The notes: generated from the letters alone by a model not told the origin. Numbered from the stretch's first letter, positions 22,764 to 31,295 are shown. The stretch is DNA of 33,822 nt from Patescibacteria group bacterium (GCA_020148025.1 JAHCRH010000007.1:1-33822), one strand, 5' to 3'. Made by a program: numbers and translations.

Positions 22764-24434
22764 ATGAAACCAAAAAACTTACGGATTATTCCCTTGGGGG
22801 GCTTAGGTGAAGTTGGCCGAAATATGATGCTTCTTGAGTATGAAAAGAAGATTTTAATTATTGACGTGGGATTTAGATTACCCGAAGAAGGTATGCCAGG
22901 GATAGATTATATCGTTCCCAATGTCAACTACCTTAAAGGCAGGGAAAAAGATATTTTAGGCATAGTCTTTACCCATGGTCACTATGACCATATTGGAGCC
23001 ATTCCTTATCTGATTGAGAAATTGAAAAATCCCAAAATGTTTGCCTCTCCCTTAACTCGGGGTATCATTCTAAAAAGACAGGGAGATTTTCCGAACCTGC
23101 CGAAATTAGAAATTAATAAAGTCAAAGGTGGCTCAAAAATTCAGTTAGGGCCCTTTAAAATTGAGTTTTTCAGAATTAATCACAACATCCCTGATAATCT
23201 GGGGCTTTTTATCGAGACGCCAATAGGCAACATTTTACATACCTCTGATTTTAAGTTTGACCCTACTCCAATAAATGATTTGCCAACCAATTTCCAAAAG
23301 CTTCGAAATTTTTCCAAAAGAAAAGTCTTACTTTTAATGTCAGATTCTACAGGAGCTGAAGAAATTGGTCATTCTCTCTCTGAAAAAGAAATTTTGCAAA
23401 ATTTAGAGGAAATTTTTAAAGACGTAAGAGGAAGAATTATTGCTGCCACTTTCTCTTCTTTAATAAATAGAATTCAGCAGATTATTAGTTTATCGGAAAA
23501 ATATGGAAGAAGGGTAATCATTGAAGGTTACTCAATGAGAACTAATGTCAAAATATCAAAGACTTTAGGCTATATCAAATTAAAAAAGGGAAGAATTATT
23601 AAAGCTAAAGAGATTGGAAATTATCCTGATTCAAGAATAACTATTTTGTGCACCGGTGCCCAAGGAGAGGGATCAGCCATCTTAATGAGAATTGCCAATA
23701 GAGAGCATCCCTTTATTCGTTTTAAAAGAGGGGATGCGGTTATTCTTTCTTCTTCGGTTGTCCCCGGAAATGAAAGAACGGTCCAAATTTTAAAAGATGA
23801 TATTTTGAGGCAGAAAGCAAAAGTTTTCCACTACAAAATGATGGATATTCACGCCGGAGGCCATGCCCAAAAAGAGGAACTAAAAGAAATGATAAAAATT
23901 ATGAAACCAGAATTCTTTTTGCCAATTCATGGACAATATTCAATGTTAGTTTCCCATGGGAATCTTGCTAAAAAATTAGGGGTGTTAGAAAAAAATGTAG
24001 TTGTGGCTGAGAATGGCCAGGTTATTAATTTGGGTCAGAAAAAAATTTTTATTGAAAAAAGAAAGGTTCCTTCAAGTTATGTTATGGTCGATGGTTTGGG
24101 TATCGGTGATGTCGGCGAGGTAGTCTTAAGAGATCGCCATATGCTGGCTCGAGATGGAATGTTTGTTATTGTTGCTGTAATCGATCGTAAGACTGGTAAA
24201 GTAAAAGGTTCCCCTGATATAATATCAAGAGGGTTTGTTTATCTCAGAGAATCAAAAGAATTACTGAAAGATACCAGAAAAAAAGTAATCAACATTGTTA
24301 ATAGGGCTGCGGGTTCAGGAAGAGCAGTTAATTGGACCTATGTCAAAGATGAGATAAGAAATAAGATCGGTCAATTCTTATATACAAAAACGCAAAGACG
24401 TCCAATAATTCTTCCAGTGCTTATTGAAGTATGA
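22764..24434 (+). CDS. rnj: Ribonuclease J (metallo-beta-lactamase/beta-CASP RNase)
   Basis: 557 residues from the ATG at 22764; the 27-residue extension in the track is translated tRNA-Leu. The N-terminus LRIIPLGGLGEVGRNMMLLEY and the zinc motif H71-G-H73-Y-D75-H76 (usual HGHEDH) define the metallo-beta-lactamase domain. Beta-CASP motifs follow (SDSTGAEE, GRIIAATFSSLINRIQQI, YSMRTNVK, CTGAQGEGSA, DAVILSSSVVPGNE), then DIHAGGHAQKEEL and FLPIHGQYSML, and a C-terminal domain with VMVDGLGIGDVGEVVLRDR. It is expected to be a 5'-3' exo/endonuclease in mRNA decay and RNA maturation. trpS overlaps its stop codon by 4 nt (ATGA). Confidence 0.95.
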   Translation: MKPKNLRIIPLGGLGEVGRNMMLLEYEKKILIIDVGFRLPEEGMPGIDYIVPNVNYLKGREKDILGIVFTHGHYDHIGAIPYLIEKLKNPKMFASPLTRGIILKRQGDFPNLPKLEINKVKGGSKIQLGPFKIEFFRINHNIPDNLGLFIETPIGNILHTSDFKFDPTPINDLPTNFQKLRNFSKRKVLLLMSDSTGAEEIGHSLSEKEILQNLEEIFKDVRGRIIAATFSSLINRIQQIISLSEKYGRRVIIEGYSMRTNVKISKTLGYIKLKKGRIIKAKEIGNYPDSRITILCTGAQGEGSAILMRIANREHPFIRFKRGDAVILSSSVVPGNERTVQILKDDILRQKAKVFHYKMMDIHAGGHAQKEELKEMIKIMKPEFFLPIHGQYSMLVSHGNLAKKLGVLEKNVVVAENGQVINLGQKKIFIEKRKVPSSYVMVDGLGIGDVGEVVLRDRHMLARDGMFVIVAVIDRKTGKVKGSPDIISRGFVYLRESKELLKDTRKKVINIVNRAAGSGRAVNWTYVKDEIRNKIGQFLYTKTQRRPIILPVLIEV

Positions 24435-25408
24435 GGATATTTAGTGGTATCAGGCCAACTGGCGAAATTCATATCGGAAATTATTTGGGAGCCATAAAAA
24501 ATTGGATTTCACTCCAAGAAAAGAATGAGTGTATTTTTTGTATTGTTGATTTGCATGCCTTGACTACTCCTTACAAACCGAAAGATTTGGAAAAAAATAT
24601 TACCGAAACAGCCATTGTCTATTTAGCAGCTGGGTTAGATCCTACAAAATGCATATTGTTTGTCCAATCCGATGTTAAAGAGCACGCCGAGTTAGCTTGG
24701 CTGTTAGGAACGATAACCTCCTTGGGAGAACTAAAAAGAATGACTCAATTCAAAGAAAAAATTAGAAAGCATCCCGAATACATTAACGCCAGTCTCTTGA
24801 ATTATCCTTTATTAATGGCGGCTGACATTTTACTTTACCAAACCGATTTAGTTCCGGTAGGAAAAGATCAACAGCAACACGTGGAATTAACTAGAGAAAT
24901 CGCTCGGCGCTTCAATAGAAAATTTGGCAAAGTTTTCAAAGAAGCCAAAGTCTTACTTCCAAAAATGGGAGCGAGAATCATGTCTTTACAGGATCCAAGA
25001 AAAAAAATGTCAAAAACTGATGATCCTAAGGAATATATCGAATTGTTTGCCAAACCCACCGAAATCAGAAAAAAAATAATGGCTGCTGTCACTGATCCAG
25101 GAAAAGAAATAAAATATAATCCTACAAAAAAACCGGGGATTTCCAATCTTTTAACAATTTTCAGTCTGTTTAGTGGTAAATCTATCAAAGAATTAGAAAA
25201 AGAATTTAAAGGCAAAGGGTATGAAAGATTTAAAAAATCACTCGTTAAGCTTTTGATAAACTCTCTGGAACCTTTCCGGAGGAAAAGAAAAGAACTTCTC
25301 TCAAGAGAAGTCTATATTAAAGAAATTTTGCAAAAAGGTGCAAGGAGGGCAAGGATAATTGCTCAGTCAACGATGCAAGAGGTCAGAAAAAAAATGGGCC
25401 TGATTTGA
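24431..25408 (+). CDS. trpS: Tryptophanyl-tRNA synthetase
   Basis: 325 residues, class I. The signature motifs are HIGN (residues 14-17, in TGEIHIGNYLGAI) and KMSKT (192-196, in place of KMSKS). Other typical segments are IVDLHALTTPY, LNYPLLMAADILLYQTDLVPVGKDQQQHVELTREIARRFN and PGISNLLTIFSLFSGKSI. It charges tRNA-Trp in the cytoplasm. Translation is coupled to rnj through an ATGA overlap. Its TGA lies within the loop of the hairpin that serves as terminator for the converging phosphohexomutase gene. Confidence 0.97.
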   Translation: MRIFSGIRPTGEIHIGNYLGAIKNWISLQEKNECIFCIVDLHALTTPYKPKDLEKNITETAIVYLAAGLDPTKCILFVQSDVKEHAELAWLLGTITSLGELKRMTQFKEKIRKHPEYINASLLNYPLLMAADILLYQTDLVPVGKDQQQHVELTREIARRFNRKFGKVFKEAKVLLPKMGARIMSLQDPRKKMSKTDDPKEYIELFAKPTEIRKKIMAAVTDPGKEIKYNPTKKPGISNLLTIFSLFSGKSIKELEKEFKGKGYERFKKSLVKLLINSLEPFRRKRKELLSREVYIKEILQKGARRARIIAQSTMQEVRKKMGLI

Positions 25409-25418
25409 CTTCAGGTCC
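25387..25418 (-). terminator. Intrinsic terminator of the phosphohexomutase gene, embedded in the trpS 3' end
   Basis: GGGCCTGA (25396-25403) pairs with TCAGGTCC (25411-25418) with one G-T pair; on the minus strand the stem is followed by a run of eight T. In the plus direction there is no good T tract, so it works mainly for the minus-strand gene. Confidence 0.75.
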
Positions 25419-25439
25419 ATTTGGGCAAAATTAAGGAGC

Positions 25440-26861
25440 TTATTCTTCGAGGCCTAATTCTAAATAGGTCTTTTTTGTTACCAGAATTCCCGCTTCTTTA
25501 AAGACTCCTAAAGTCTTCCGTTCAATCTCTATTAAACGTTCTTTAGTATCTCCTTCAAAACGACATTTAATAAGAGGGGAAGTATTTGAGACTCGGGCTA
25601 AAGCCCAACCATGGGGAAAATTAATTCTTGCACCATCGATGTCAATGAAATCAAAATTTCTTTCTCTCAAATATTCTTGTAAATTCTCAATAATTTTAAA
25701 CTTTTCCTCGTCAGTTGAATCAATAAATACCTCTGGACTAATATGATAACGGGGTAAACTATCAATATAGCTAGCGAAATCTCTTGCTCCAGAAGCGACT
25801 TCAGCTAATTTCAAAGAAGAAAAAATGGCATCGTCGCCTAAATAATCAAGGGGGAATAGAAAGTGGTAAGTAACCTCTCCTCCGAAAACAGCTCTTTTCT
25901 CGATGATTTTATCAATCACTGCATTATGATGAGAGACGGAAAAATAAGTCTTTACTCCATTTTTTTTCATCTCATCTAAAAAAGCTTTAGACACTCTCAT
26001 ACAGTGAACAATTGGTCCTTTTTTCTTTTGAAGAACCTGTCGAGCTAACATTAAAAGACAAAAATCACCAGAGACTCTACGGCCTTGATTATCGATTGGA
26101 GCAACTCTATCACCATCAGCGTCAAAAGCAAAACCTAAATCAGCTTTTGTTTCTAGAACTTTTTTCTTTATATCCAAAAGATTTTTTTCATCATAAGGAT
26201 TAGGTAAATGATGAGGGAAATTGGCATCAAAATTTCCGTAAAGAGTTTCTACTTGGCAGCCAAGCCTTTTGAAAGTTTTTTCCGGTAAGAATCCGCAGGC
26301 CCCATTACCCGAGTCAATAATAATTTTTAATGGTTGGTTTAAATTAATACGAGCCGTGACAAAACTAATGTAATCTTCGGTAGGATCAAGAGTTGTTATT
26401 TTTCCTTTCTGCCCGAAAACTGTTCGTGGGATAATTTTCTCCCCTTTCAAAACTTGCTCTTTAATCTCTTCTAAATCTTCTCCAATTATATCTTCTGAAA
26501 TTCCTTTATTAGGTTTTCGAATGGTAAGAGTAAGACCATTGTATTCTTTGGGCCTATGGGAACCACTAATCATTATTCCACCATCAAACTGGTATCTGAA
26601 AATCGAGAAATAAAATAAAGGGTCGGGTGCAATCCCAATATCAACGACTTCTTTACCAGCTTTCACTAAAGCCTCGGTTATCGCCTTATGTAAAGGAGGG
26701 GAGCTCAAACGAGAGTCCCTAGCTACAACTATTTTTTGCGATTTCGAATATAAATTAGCGTAAGCTGTAGCAATTTTAGCTACCACTTTTTTATTTAGCT
26801 CATCAGGATAAACTCCCCGAATATCATAAGTTCTAAAAATATTTGGATTTATCTCTTTCAT
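25440..26861 (-). CDS. Phosphomannomutase/phosphoglucomutase (alpha-D-phosphohexomutase)
   Basis: 473 residues with the four domains of the family. The phosphoserine loop is GIMISGSHRPKEYNG (catalytic S101), where the usual TASHNP is altered to SGSHRP. The metal loop is FDADGDRVAP, the sugar-binding loop GGEVTYHFLF (normally GGExSGH), and the phosphate-binding loop RVSNTSPLIKCRFEG (RxSNTxP). It interconverts hexose-6- and hexose-1-phosphates, and could supply glucose-1-phosphate for glucan synthesis or mannose-1-phosphate for surface sugars; the exact substrate is not readable. No SD is visible before the ATG. The gene ends convergent with trpS. Its first ~20 codons are duplicated as a remnant at 28913-28990. 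Confidence 0.9.
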   Translation of the reverse strand: MKEINPNIFRTYDIRGVYPDELNKKVVAKIATAYANLYSKSQKIVVARDSRLSSPPLHKAITEALVKAGKEVVDIGIAPDPLFYFSIFRYQFDGGIMISGSHRPKEYNGLTLTIRKPNKGISEDIIGEDLEEIKEQVLKGEKIIPRTVFGQKGKITTLDPTEDYISFVTARINLNQPLKIIIDSGNGACGFLPEKTFKRLGCQVETLYGNFDANFPHHLPNPYDEKNLLDIKKKVLETKADLGFAFDADGDRVAPIDNQGRRVSGDFCLLMLARQVLQKKKGPIVHCMRVSKAFLDEMKKNGVKTYFSVSHHNAVIDKIIEKRAVFGGEVTYHFLFPLDYLGDDAIFSSLKLAEVASGARDFASYIDSLPRYHISPEVFIDSTDEEKFKIIENLQEYLRERNFDFIDIDGARINFPHGWALARVSNTSPLIKCRFEGDTKERLIEIERKTLGVFKEAGILVTKKTYLELGLEE

Positions 26862-26918
26862 CTTACAAATTTAAGAAGTTGATTATGAAGTTTCTTATAT
26901 ACTCATCTAAGTACAAAA

Positions 26919-26947
26919 TTGACAAGGACAATTTAGTTTGCTATGAT
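26919..26947 (+). promoter_or_regulatory. Strong sigma-70 promoter of the orphan membrane-protein gene
   Basis: Perfect -35 TTGACA (26919-26924), 17-nt spacer, -10 TATGAT (26942-26947). Closest to consensus of all promoters in the window. Predicted start near 26954, leaving a ~55-nt leader with an SD. Confidence 0.82.
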
Positions 26948-27008
26948 ATAGATAATAGCACCTTGACAATTCGATGATAGGTGTAAAAAAATAAGAGAGG
27001 TGAAAAAG

Positions 27009-27332
27009 ATGAGATTTTGGAAATGGTGTAAAGATGGTCTGAAAGAATTGCCGCAAGAATTGTCGCAAGAATTGCGACACATCCTATTCCATTCCTTACA
27101 GAGTGCCTACCTAGAAGGATTTGTAGGGATAATGTCAGCGGCTGTAACTGTAATGTGTGCCCAGGCATGGATAACAAAGAGTAATCTGTACTCAGCTTTC
27201 TTGGCGTTCTTAACGCTTCCATTGTGGATCACGATGATAGCTCACGCCTATTATAGGTATGATAAAATGATGACAGAGAGAGGTTATCCGCGTTGGAAAC
27301 GACGTTCTTTGGACCTACCAGCACCAGGATAA
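27009..27332 (+). CDS. Orphan small membrane protein with own promoter, SD and terminator
   Basis: 107 residues from the ATG at 27009, chosen because AGAGAGG lies 8 nt upstream, the only clear SD in the window; the track start is an in-frame GTG inside that site. The N-terminus is amphipathic and has three ELxQ-like repeats (ELPQ, ELSQ, ELRH) encoded by a 12-nt DNA repeat. Two hydrophobic segments follow (FVGIMSAAVTVMCAQAW and FLAFLTLPLWITMIAHAYY), then a basic tail (GYPRWKRRSLDLPAPG). I recognise no family. G+C is about 42 percent by hand count over 27001-27240, above its neighbours. Isolated between two minus-strand mutase genes. The expression signals argue for a real gene, possibly recently acquired. 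Confidence 0.7.
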   Translation: MRFWKWCKDGLKELPQELSQELRHILFHSLQSAYLEGFVGIMSAAVTVMCAQAWITKSNLYSAFLAFLTLPLWITMIAHAYYRYDKMMTERGYPRWKRRSLDLPAPG

Positions 27333-27368
27333 GAATTGAAGCAGCAACATAGCTAAATTACCCAAAAT

Positions 27369-27407
27369 GGAGAGGGAGAAAAAATTTTCTCTAACTCTCC
27401 TTTTTTT
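27369..27407 (+). terminator. Intrinsic terminator of the orphan gene
   Basis: Nested stem: GGAGAG (27369-27374) with CTCTCC (27395-27400) outside and GAGAAAA with TTTTCTC inside, followed by seven T. A textbook plus-strand terminator. Confidence 0.85.
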
Positions 27408-27440
27408 GTTTTACTTTATCTGGTTTTTCAAAAATTCTAA

Positions 27441-28892
27441 TTAACAGAACTCTCTTTTAAATTTATTAAATAACTTTACACCCTCTCGGAGCATTCTTTC
27501 TACCTTTTTATAACCATCGCCGTCGGCAATTATTCGAAAGGTTATGGGTTCTGTCTTTGATTGCCGAAACCAAATATAAGAGTTTTTATCAATTAATGCT
27601 TTAAGTCCGCCGGTGGCACCACCTGTTTTTTTTATCTTGTAACCTTTATTTTTAAAGTAATTTTCTAGTTTGTTTTTAATCTCAATGGCTTTAGATGGCA
27701 AACAATTTATTTTTTTTCTTTGTGAATAATATCTAGGATAACTCTCTAAGATATCAACTAAAGACTTTCTTCTTTCTGCAATCATTTTGAGAATCATAGC
27801 TACGGTCATAATGCCATCCCGGCATTTTATTGGAGGAATAATTACACCGCCACAAGAACCTTCGCCTCCAATAATACTTTTTTGTTTTTCCATTTCCTTA
27901 ACCACGGTCATCTCTCCAACTTCCGCCTCCTCCATTCTTGCTTCATATCTCTTTATAACATCTTGAAGTAAATATGACGTACAATCATTAGTACCTACCA
28001 CCTGATTTTTAGTGTCTGTAAGACAAGCATCGCAAGCCAAAGTTAATACGTATTGTCCTGGAACTACTTGACCCATTTCTCTAGCAAATTTAGAATTAGA
28101 CGGTATCACAAATTCAACTCTGTCAGCATCGCTATCAAAACCGCAACCGAATTCAAATTTATCCTTATCGATATGTTTACTTAAATCAAGCAGAGATTCA
28201 GCGTTTGGTTCAATCAATCGACCGAATTGACCCAATCTGTTATTCACAATCGTAGCCTGAACACCTAATCCCCTTAAAAGCTTTTCCAAAACTACAATAG
28301 CTGCCCCACCATTGGGATCAACCAGAATTTTAAATTTAGATTTTTTAATTTTATTTATTCCTCTTCTCCCAATTTTTCCTAAAACATAACGTATGTACTT
28401 ATCAATAGCTTCATTGTTTTTATTGATTACTTCTGTCTTTGACTCTGTTACCTTTTGTTCCCGCTTCCAAGCCTTATGGGCTCTCTTTATTAATTGGTCA
28501 GCCTGATTTTGATATAACAAAGCACCGTCTTCTTTTAAAAATTTCCAGCCGTTATATTCTGGCTCATTGTGAGAAGCAGAAATATAAACACCTCCGGAGG
28601 CTTTAAATCTTAAAACTCCATATTCGGAGGTTTGAATTGGTACAATCCCAATGTCTATAATTTTTTTTGTTCCCCAGTCTTTAAAAGCCTTAATCATTGC
28701 TTTTTTAAGAGCCGGTGTTGAACTCCTGCTATCGCCACCAATTACTAGACTTGATATTTTATCTCTGAATAATTGGCAGTAATTCCAAGCATATTTATAA
28801 GCGAATTCCTCATTGATACTTCGTCCATAAATTCCTCTAATTCCAGAAAAAGACTCAATCAGGTCTTGATTTTTTTGTTTAGCAATCATCAT
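27441..28892 (-). CDS. Alpha-D-phosphohexomutase (second copy, divergent)
   Basis: 483 residues; the start may be the first or second of two consecutive ATG codons. The family motifs are better preserved than in the other copy at the catalytic loop: GGVYISASHNEPEYNG with the phosphoserine, metal loop FDSDADRVEF, sugar loop IGGEGSCGGVI, and a C-terminal FRIIADGDG instead of the usual RxSxTEP phosphate loop (preceded by WFRQSKTEP, which supplies it). It contains FSGIRGIYG at the N-terminus, as in GlmM/ManB proteins. The substrate could be glucosamine-, glucose- or mannose-phosphate; I cannot decide. The gene lies downstream of a truncated copy of another mutase start. Confidence 0.88.
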   Translation of the reverse strand: MMIAKQKNQDLIESFSGIRGIYGRSINEEFAYKYAWNYCQLFRDKISSLVIGGDSRSSTPALKKAMIKAFKDWGTKKIIDIGIVPIQTSEYGVLRFKASGGVYISASHNEPEYNGWKFLKEDGALLYQNQADQLIKRAHKAWKREQKVTESKTEVINKNNEAIDKYIRYVLGKIGRRGINKIKKSKFKILVDPNGGAAIVVLEKLLRGLGVQATIVNNRLGQFGRLIEPNAESLLDLSKHIDKDKFEFGCGFDSDADRVEFVIPSNSKFAREMGQVVPGQYVLTLACDACLTDTKNQVVGTNDCTSYLLQDVIKRYEARMEEAEVGEMTVVKEMEKQKSIIGGEGSCGGVIIPPIKCRDGIMTVAMILKMIAERRKSLVDILESYPRYYSQRKKINCLPSKAIEIKNKLENYFKNKGYKIKKTGGATGGLKALIDKNSYIWFRQSKTEPITFRIIADGDGYKKVERMLREGVKLFNKFKREFC

Positions 28893-28912
28893 AATTTTAA
28901 ATATTAATACTT

Positions 28913-28990
28913 CTAATAAAGGGGTGTTTTTCTGCCGGAATAAATCCCTCGAATATCATAAGCCCTAAAAATATTTGGATTGATTTTCAT
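28913..28990 (-). pseudogene. Remnant of a third phosphohexomutase gene (N-terminal 25 codons)
   Basis: Minus-strand reading from ATG at 28990 gives MKINPNIFRAYDIRGIY, then SGRKTPLY and a TAG. This is nearly identical to the start of the mutase at 25440-26861 (MKEINPNIFRTYDIRGVY), also at DNA level over about 50 nt. It is too short for the ORF track. It ends 20 nt before the second mutase gene, whose own N-terminus is different. Either a decayed or truncated duplicate, or a short translated leader; the pseudogene view is favoured. The ychF -35 lies inside it. Confidence 0.75.
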
Positions 28991-29008
28991 ATTAATTCAT
29001 TATATCAT
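28980..29008 (+). promoter_or_regulatory. ychF promoter (leaderless)
   Basis: -35 TTGATT (28980-28985), 17-nt spacer, -10 TATCAT (29003-29008). The ATG of ychF follows after 6 nt, so the transcript should begin at about the start codon. Confidence 0.6.
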
Positions 29009-29014
29009 AAGCTT

Positions 29015-30070
29015 ATGAGCTTTTCAGTAGGGATTGTTGGTTTACCCAATGTTGGCAAATCAACTTTATTTAAAGCTTTGACTAAAAAGAATGTTGAAAT
29101 CGCTCCCTATCCATTTACTACCATCAATCCTAATATCGGTAAAGTTTTCGTTCCCGATGAAAGATTGGAGGAAATTACCAAAGTTATTAAACCTGAAAAA
29201 ATTACTCCCACGACAATTGAATTTGTTGATATCGCCGGTTTAGTAAGGGGAGCCCACAAAGGCGAGGGGCTAGGAAATCAATTTTTAGCCCAGATTAGAA
29301 ATTGTGATGCCATTGTTGAAGTGATCCGGGTTTTTGAAAACGAGAAAGTTGAACATTTAGAAAAGGGGGTCAACCCTAAAAGAGATCTGGAAATCGTTGA
29401 AATTGAGCTTTTAATGAAAGATTTGGAGACAGTTGAGAAAGCACTAGTCAAATTAGAAAAAGAGAAAAATTTGAGAGATAAAGAGAAAATTAGGAAATTG
29501 GATCTTTTAAAAGAAATTAAAGAGAACCTCGCAAGAGGAAAGGGGATTTCTGATTTCCCGCTTTCTGAAACTGAGGGTCTTTTAATTAAAGAATTTCAAT
29601 TTCTTAGCCAAAAACCAATAATCTATCTATTTAATATCAACAAGCCCCAGGAATTAGAAATTGATGAGGAATTAAAATCGAAGGTTGATTCTCGATATCT
29701 AATGCTCAATCTTAAATTAGAAGAAGAAATCTCTGAACTCTCAATCAGTGAAACAAAAGAGCTAAATCTTGAATCTTCTCTTGACCAACTAATTTTGGCT
29801 TGCTATAATATTTTAGACTTGATTACCTTTTTCACCATCACCGGAAGAGAAACTCGAGCCTGGACAATTGTAAGAGGAGCGAGTGCTCCAGAGTCCGGAG
29901 GGAAAGTCCATTCTGACTTTGAAGAAAAATTTATTCGGGCAGAAGTAATTAATTGGCAGGAATTGATAAAAGCCGGTTCCTTGAAAAGAAGCAAAGAGCT
30001 CGGCCTGGTAAAGACAGTTGGAAGGGACTATTTGGTTCAAAATGGAGATGTAATTGAATTTAAAATCTAA
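29015..30070 (+). CDS. ychF: Obg-related GTPase/ATPase YchF (OLA1 family)
   Basis: 351 residues, usual length. P-loop GLPNVGKSTLF at 9-19, switch region FTTINPNIGKVFVPDERL, DIAGLVRGAHKGEGLGNQFL (G3), coiled-coil insertion at about 130-180, NINKP in the G4 position, and a C-terminal TGS domain (TFFTITGRETRAWTI, FIRAEVINWQEL, KTVGRDYLVQNGDVIEFKI). Family members bind ATP in preference to GTP, associate with ribosomes and respond to stress (family knowledge). It is the first gene of a unit with rpsF (2-nt gap), ssb and rpsR. Confidence 0.97.
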   Translation: MSFSVGIVGLPNVGKSTLFKALTKKNVEIAPYPFTTINPNIGKVFVPDERLEEITKVIKPEKITPTTIEFVDIAGLVRGAHKGEGLGNQFLAQIRNCDAIVEVIRVFENEKVEHLEKGVNPKRDLEIVEIELLMKDLETVEKALVKLEKEKNLRDKEKIRKLDLLKEIKENLARGKGISDFPLSETEGLLIKEFQFLSQKPIIYLFNINKPQELEIDEELKSKVDSRYLMLNLKLEEEISELSISETKELNLESSLDQLILACYNILDLITFFTITGRETRAWTIVRGASAPESGGKVHSDFEEKFIRAEVINWQELIKAGSLKRSKELGLVKTVGRDYLVQNGDVIEFKI

Positions 30071-30072
30071 AT

Positions 30073-30480
30073 ATGAAGTTTTACGAATTAACCTATCTAA
30101 TCTCGCCAGATCTTTCAGAAGAGGAACTAAGAGTTTTTCAGGAGAAAATAAATTCCTTTATCAAAGAAGATGGGGGAAGATTGGAAAAATCTAAAAATCC
30201 AATTGAAAGAAAGTTGGAATATCCGATTAAAGAAAGAGAAAGAGGCCACTTAGCTACCTTAGATTTTCATTTTGAACCTGAAAAATTGGAAAATTTGGAA
30301 AAGAAACTAAAACGGGAATCCTCAATTCTCCGTTATCTAATTTTGGCAAAGAGGATATCCAAAAAAATTGAGATCCCAAGAATCACACCTGAAATAAAAA
30401 TTAAAAAGTTTAAAAAAGAAAAAAAGGTGGAATTAGAAAAGATTGAAGAGAAACTTGAAGAGATTTTAGGCGAAATTTAA
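30073..30480 (+). CDS. rpsF: 30S ribosomal protein S6
   Basis: 135 residues. The core is typical: MKFYELTYLISPDLSEEEL, a central helix, IERKLEYPIKERERGHLATLDFHFEP and ILRYLILAKR. S6 binds S18 on the platform of the small subunit, and rpsR follows two genes later. The C-terminal ~40 residues are a charged extension (EIKIKKFKKEKKVELEKIEEKLEEILGEI), likely a helix. No SD is visible; the ATG is 2 nt after the ychF stop. Confidence 0.95.
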   Translation: MKFYELTYLISPDLSEEELRVFQEKINSFIKEDGGRLEKSKNPIERKLEYPIKERERGHLATLDFHFEPEKLENLEKKLKRESSILRYLILAKRISKKIEIPRITPEIKIKKFKKEKKVELEKIEEKLEEILGEI

Positions 30481-30488
30481 TTCTATAA

Positions 30489-30944
<456 letters not shown>

Positions 30945-30949
30945 CTGAC

Positions 30950-31015
30950 CTTAAACTTTAGACTTTAAACTTTAGACGGAATGTTGTTTATAGTTCATAG
31001 TTTATAGTTTAAAGT
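30950..31015. repeat. Two 7-bp tandem arrays between ssb and rpsR
   Basis: First array (30950-30977): four 7-bp units, TTTAAAC and TTTAGAC alternating, the first unit with one change. Second array (30988-31015): TTATAGT, TCATAGT, TTATAGT, TTAAAGT. The last base of the second array is the first base of the rpsR TTG start, so the arrays form the whole rpsR upstream region. Confidence 0.9.
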
Positions 31016-31227
31016 TGCACAAAGTACAAGTGGATTGTTATTTTTGTAAAAAGGGAATAAAAGAAATTGATTTTAAAAATACTGAACTTTTACGAAGGTT
31101 TATTTCCGGATTAGGAAAAATTAAGGCAAAAAAAAGAACCGGGATTTGCTCTAAGCATCAAAGAAAATTAGCCAAAGCAATTAAGAGGGCAAGATCTTTG
31201 GGATTACTGTCTTATACGAGTAAGTAG
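31015..31227 (+). CDS. rpsR: 30S ribosomal protein S18
   Basis: 70 residues if it starts at the TTG at 31015; an in-frame GTG at 31030 would give MDCYFCKKG, closer to the start of S18 in related proteins. No ATG is available because the frame is closed at 30991 and a repeat array lies upstream. The core is clear: CYFCKKGIKEIDFKNTELLRRFIS, KIKAKKRTGICSKHQRKLAKAIKRARSLGLL. The CxxC...CxxH residues could bind zinc. Its TAG lies inside the first unit of another 7-bp array. Confidence 0.93.
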   Translation: MHKVQVDCYFCKKGIKEIDFKNTELLRRFISGLGKIKAKKRTGICSKHQRKLAKAIKRARSLGLLSYTSK

Positions 31228-31258
31228 AGAGTTGTAGGTGGTAGGTAGTAGGTAGAAT
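31224..31258. repeat. 7-bp tandem array (GTAGxxx) at the rpsR 3' end
   Basis: Five 7-bp units: GTAGAGA, GTTGTAG, GTGGTAG, GTAGTAG, GTAGAAT. The rpsR stop codon (31225-31227) is in the first unit. Confidence 0.85.
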
Positions 31259-31262
31259 ATAA

Positions 31263-31285
31263 AAAAACAGCTGAAAGCTGTTTTT
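31263..31285. terminator. Bidirectional terminator between rpsR and recA
   Basis: Perfect 10-bp stem AAAAACAGCT/AGCTGTTTTT with a 3-nt loop, giving T runs on both strands. It serves the converging rpsR and recA genes. Confidence 0.88.
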
Positions 31286-31295
31286 AATTTTCAAC

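Noticed and set aside
26941-27222. 93-aa minus-strand ORF over the orphan gene
   Set aside because: The plus-strand gene has a promoter, SD and terminator; the minus ORF has none and no recognisable features.
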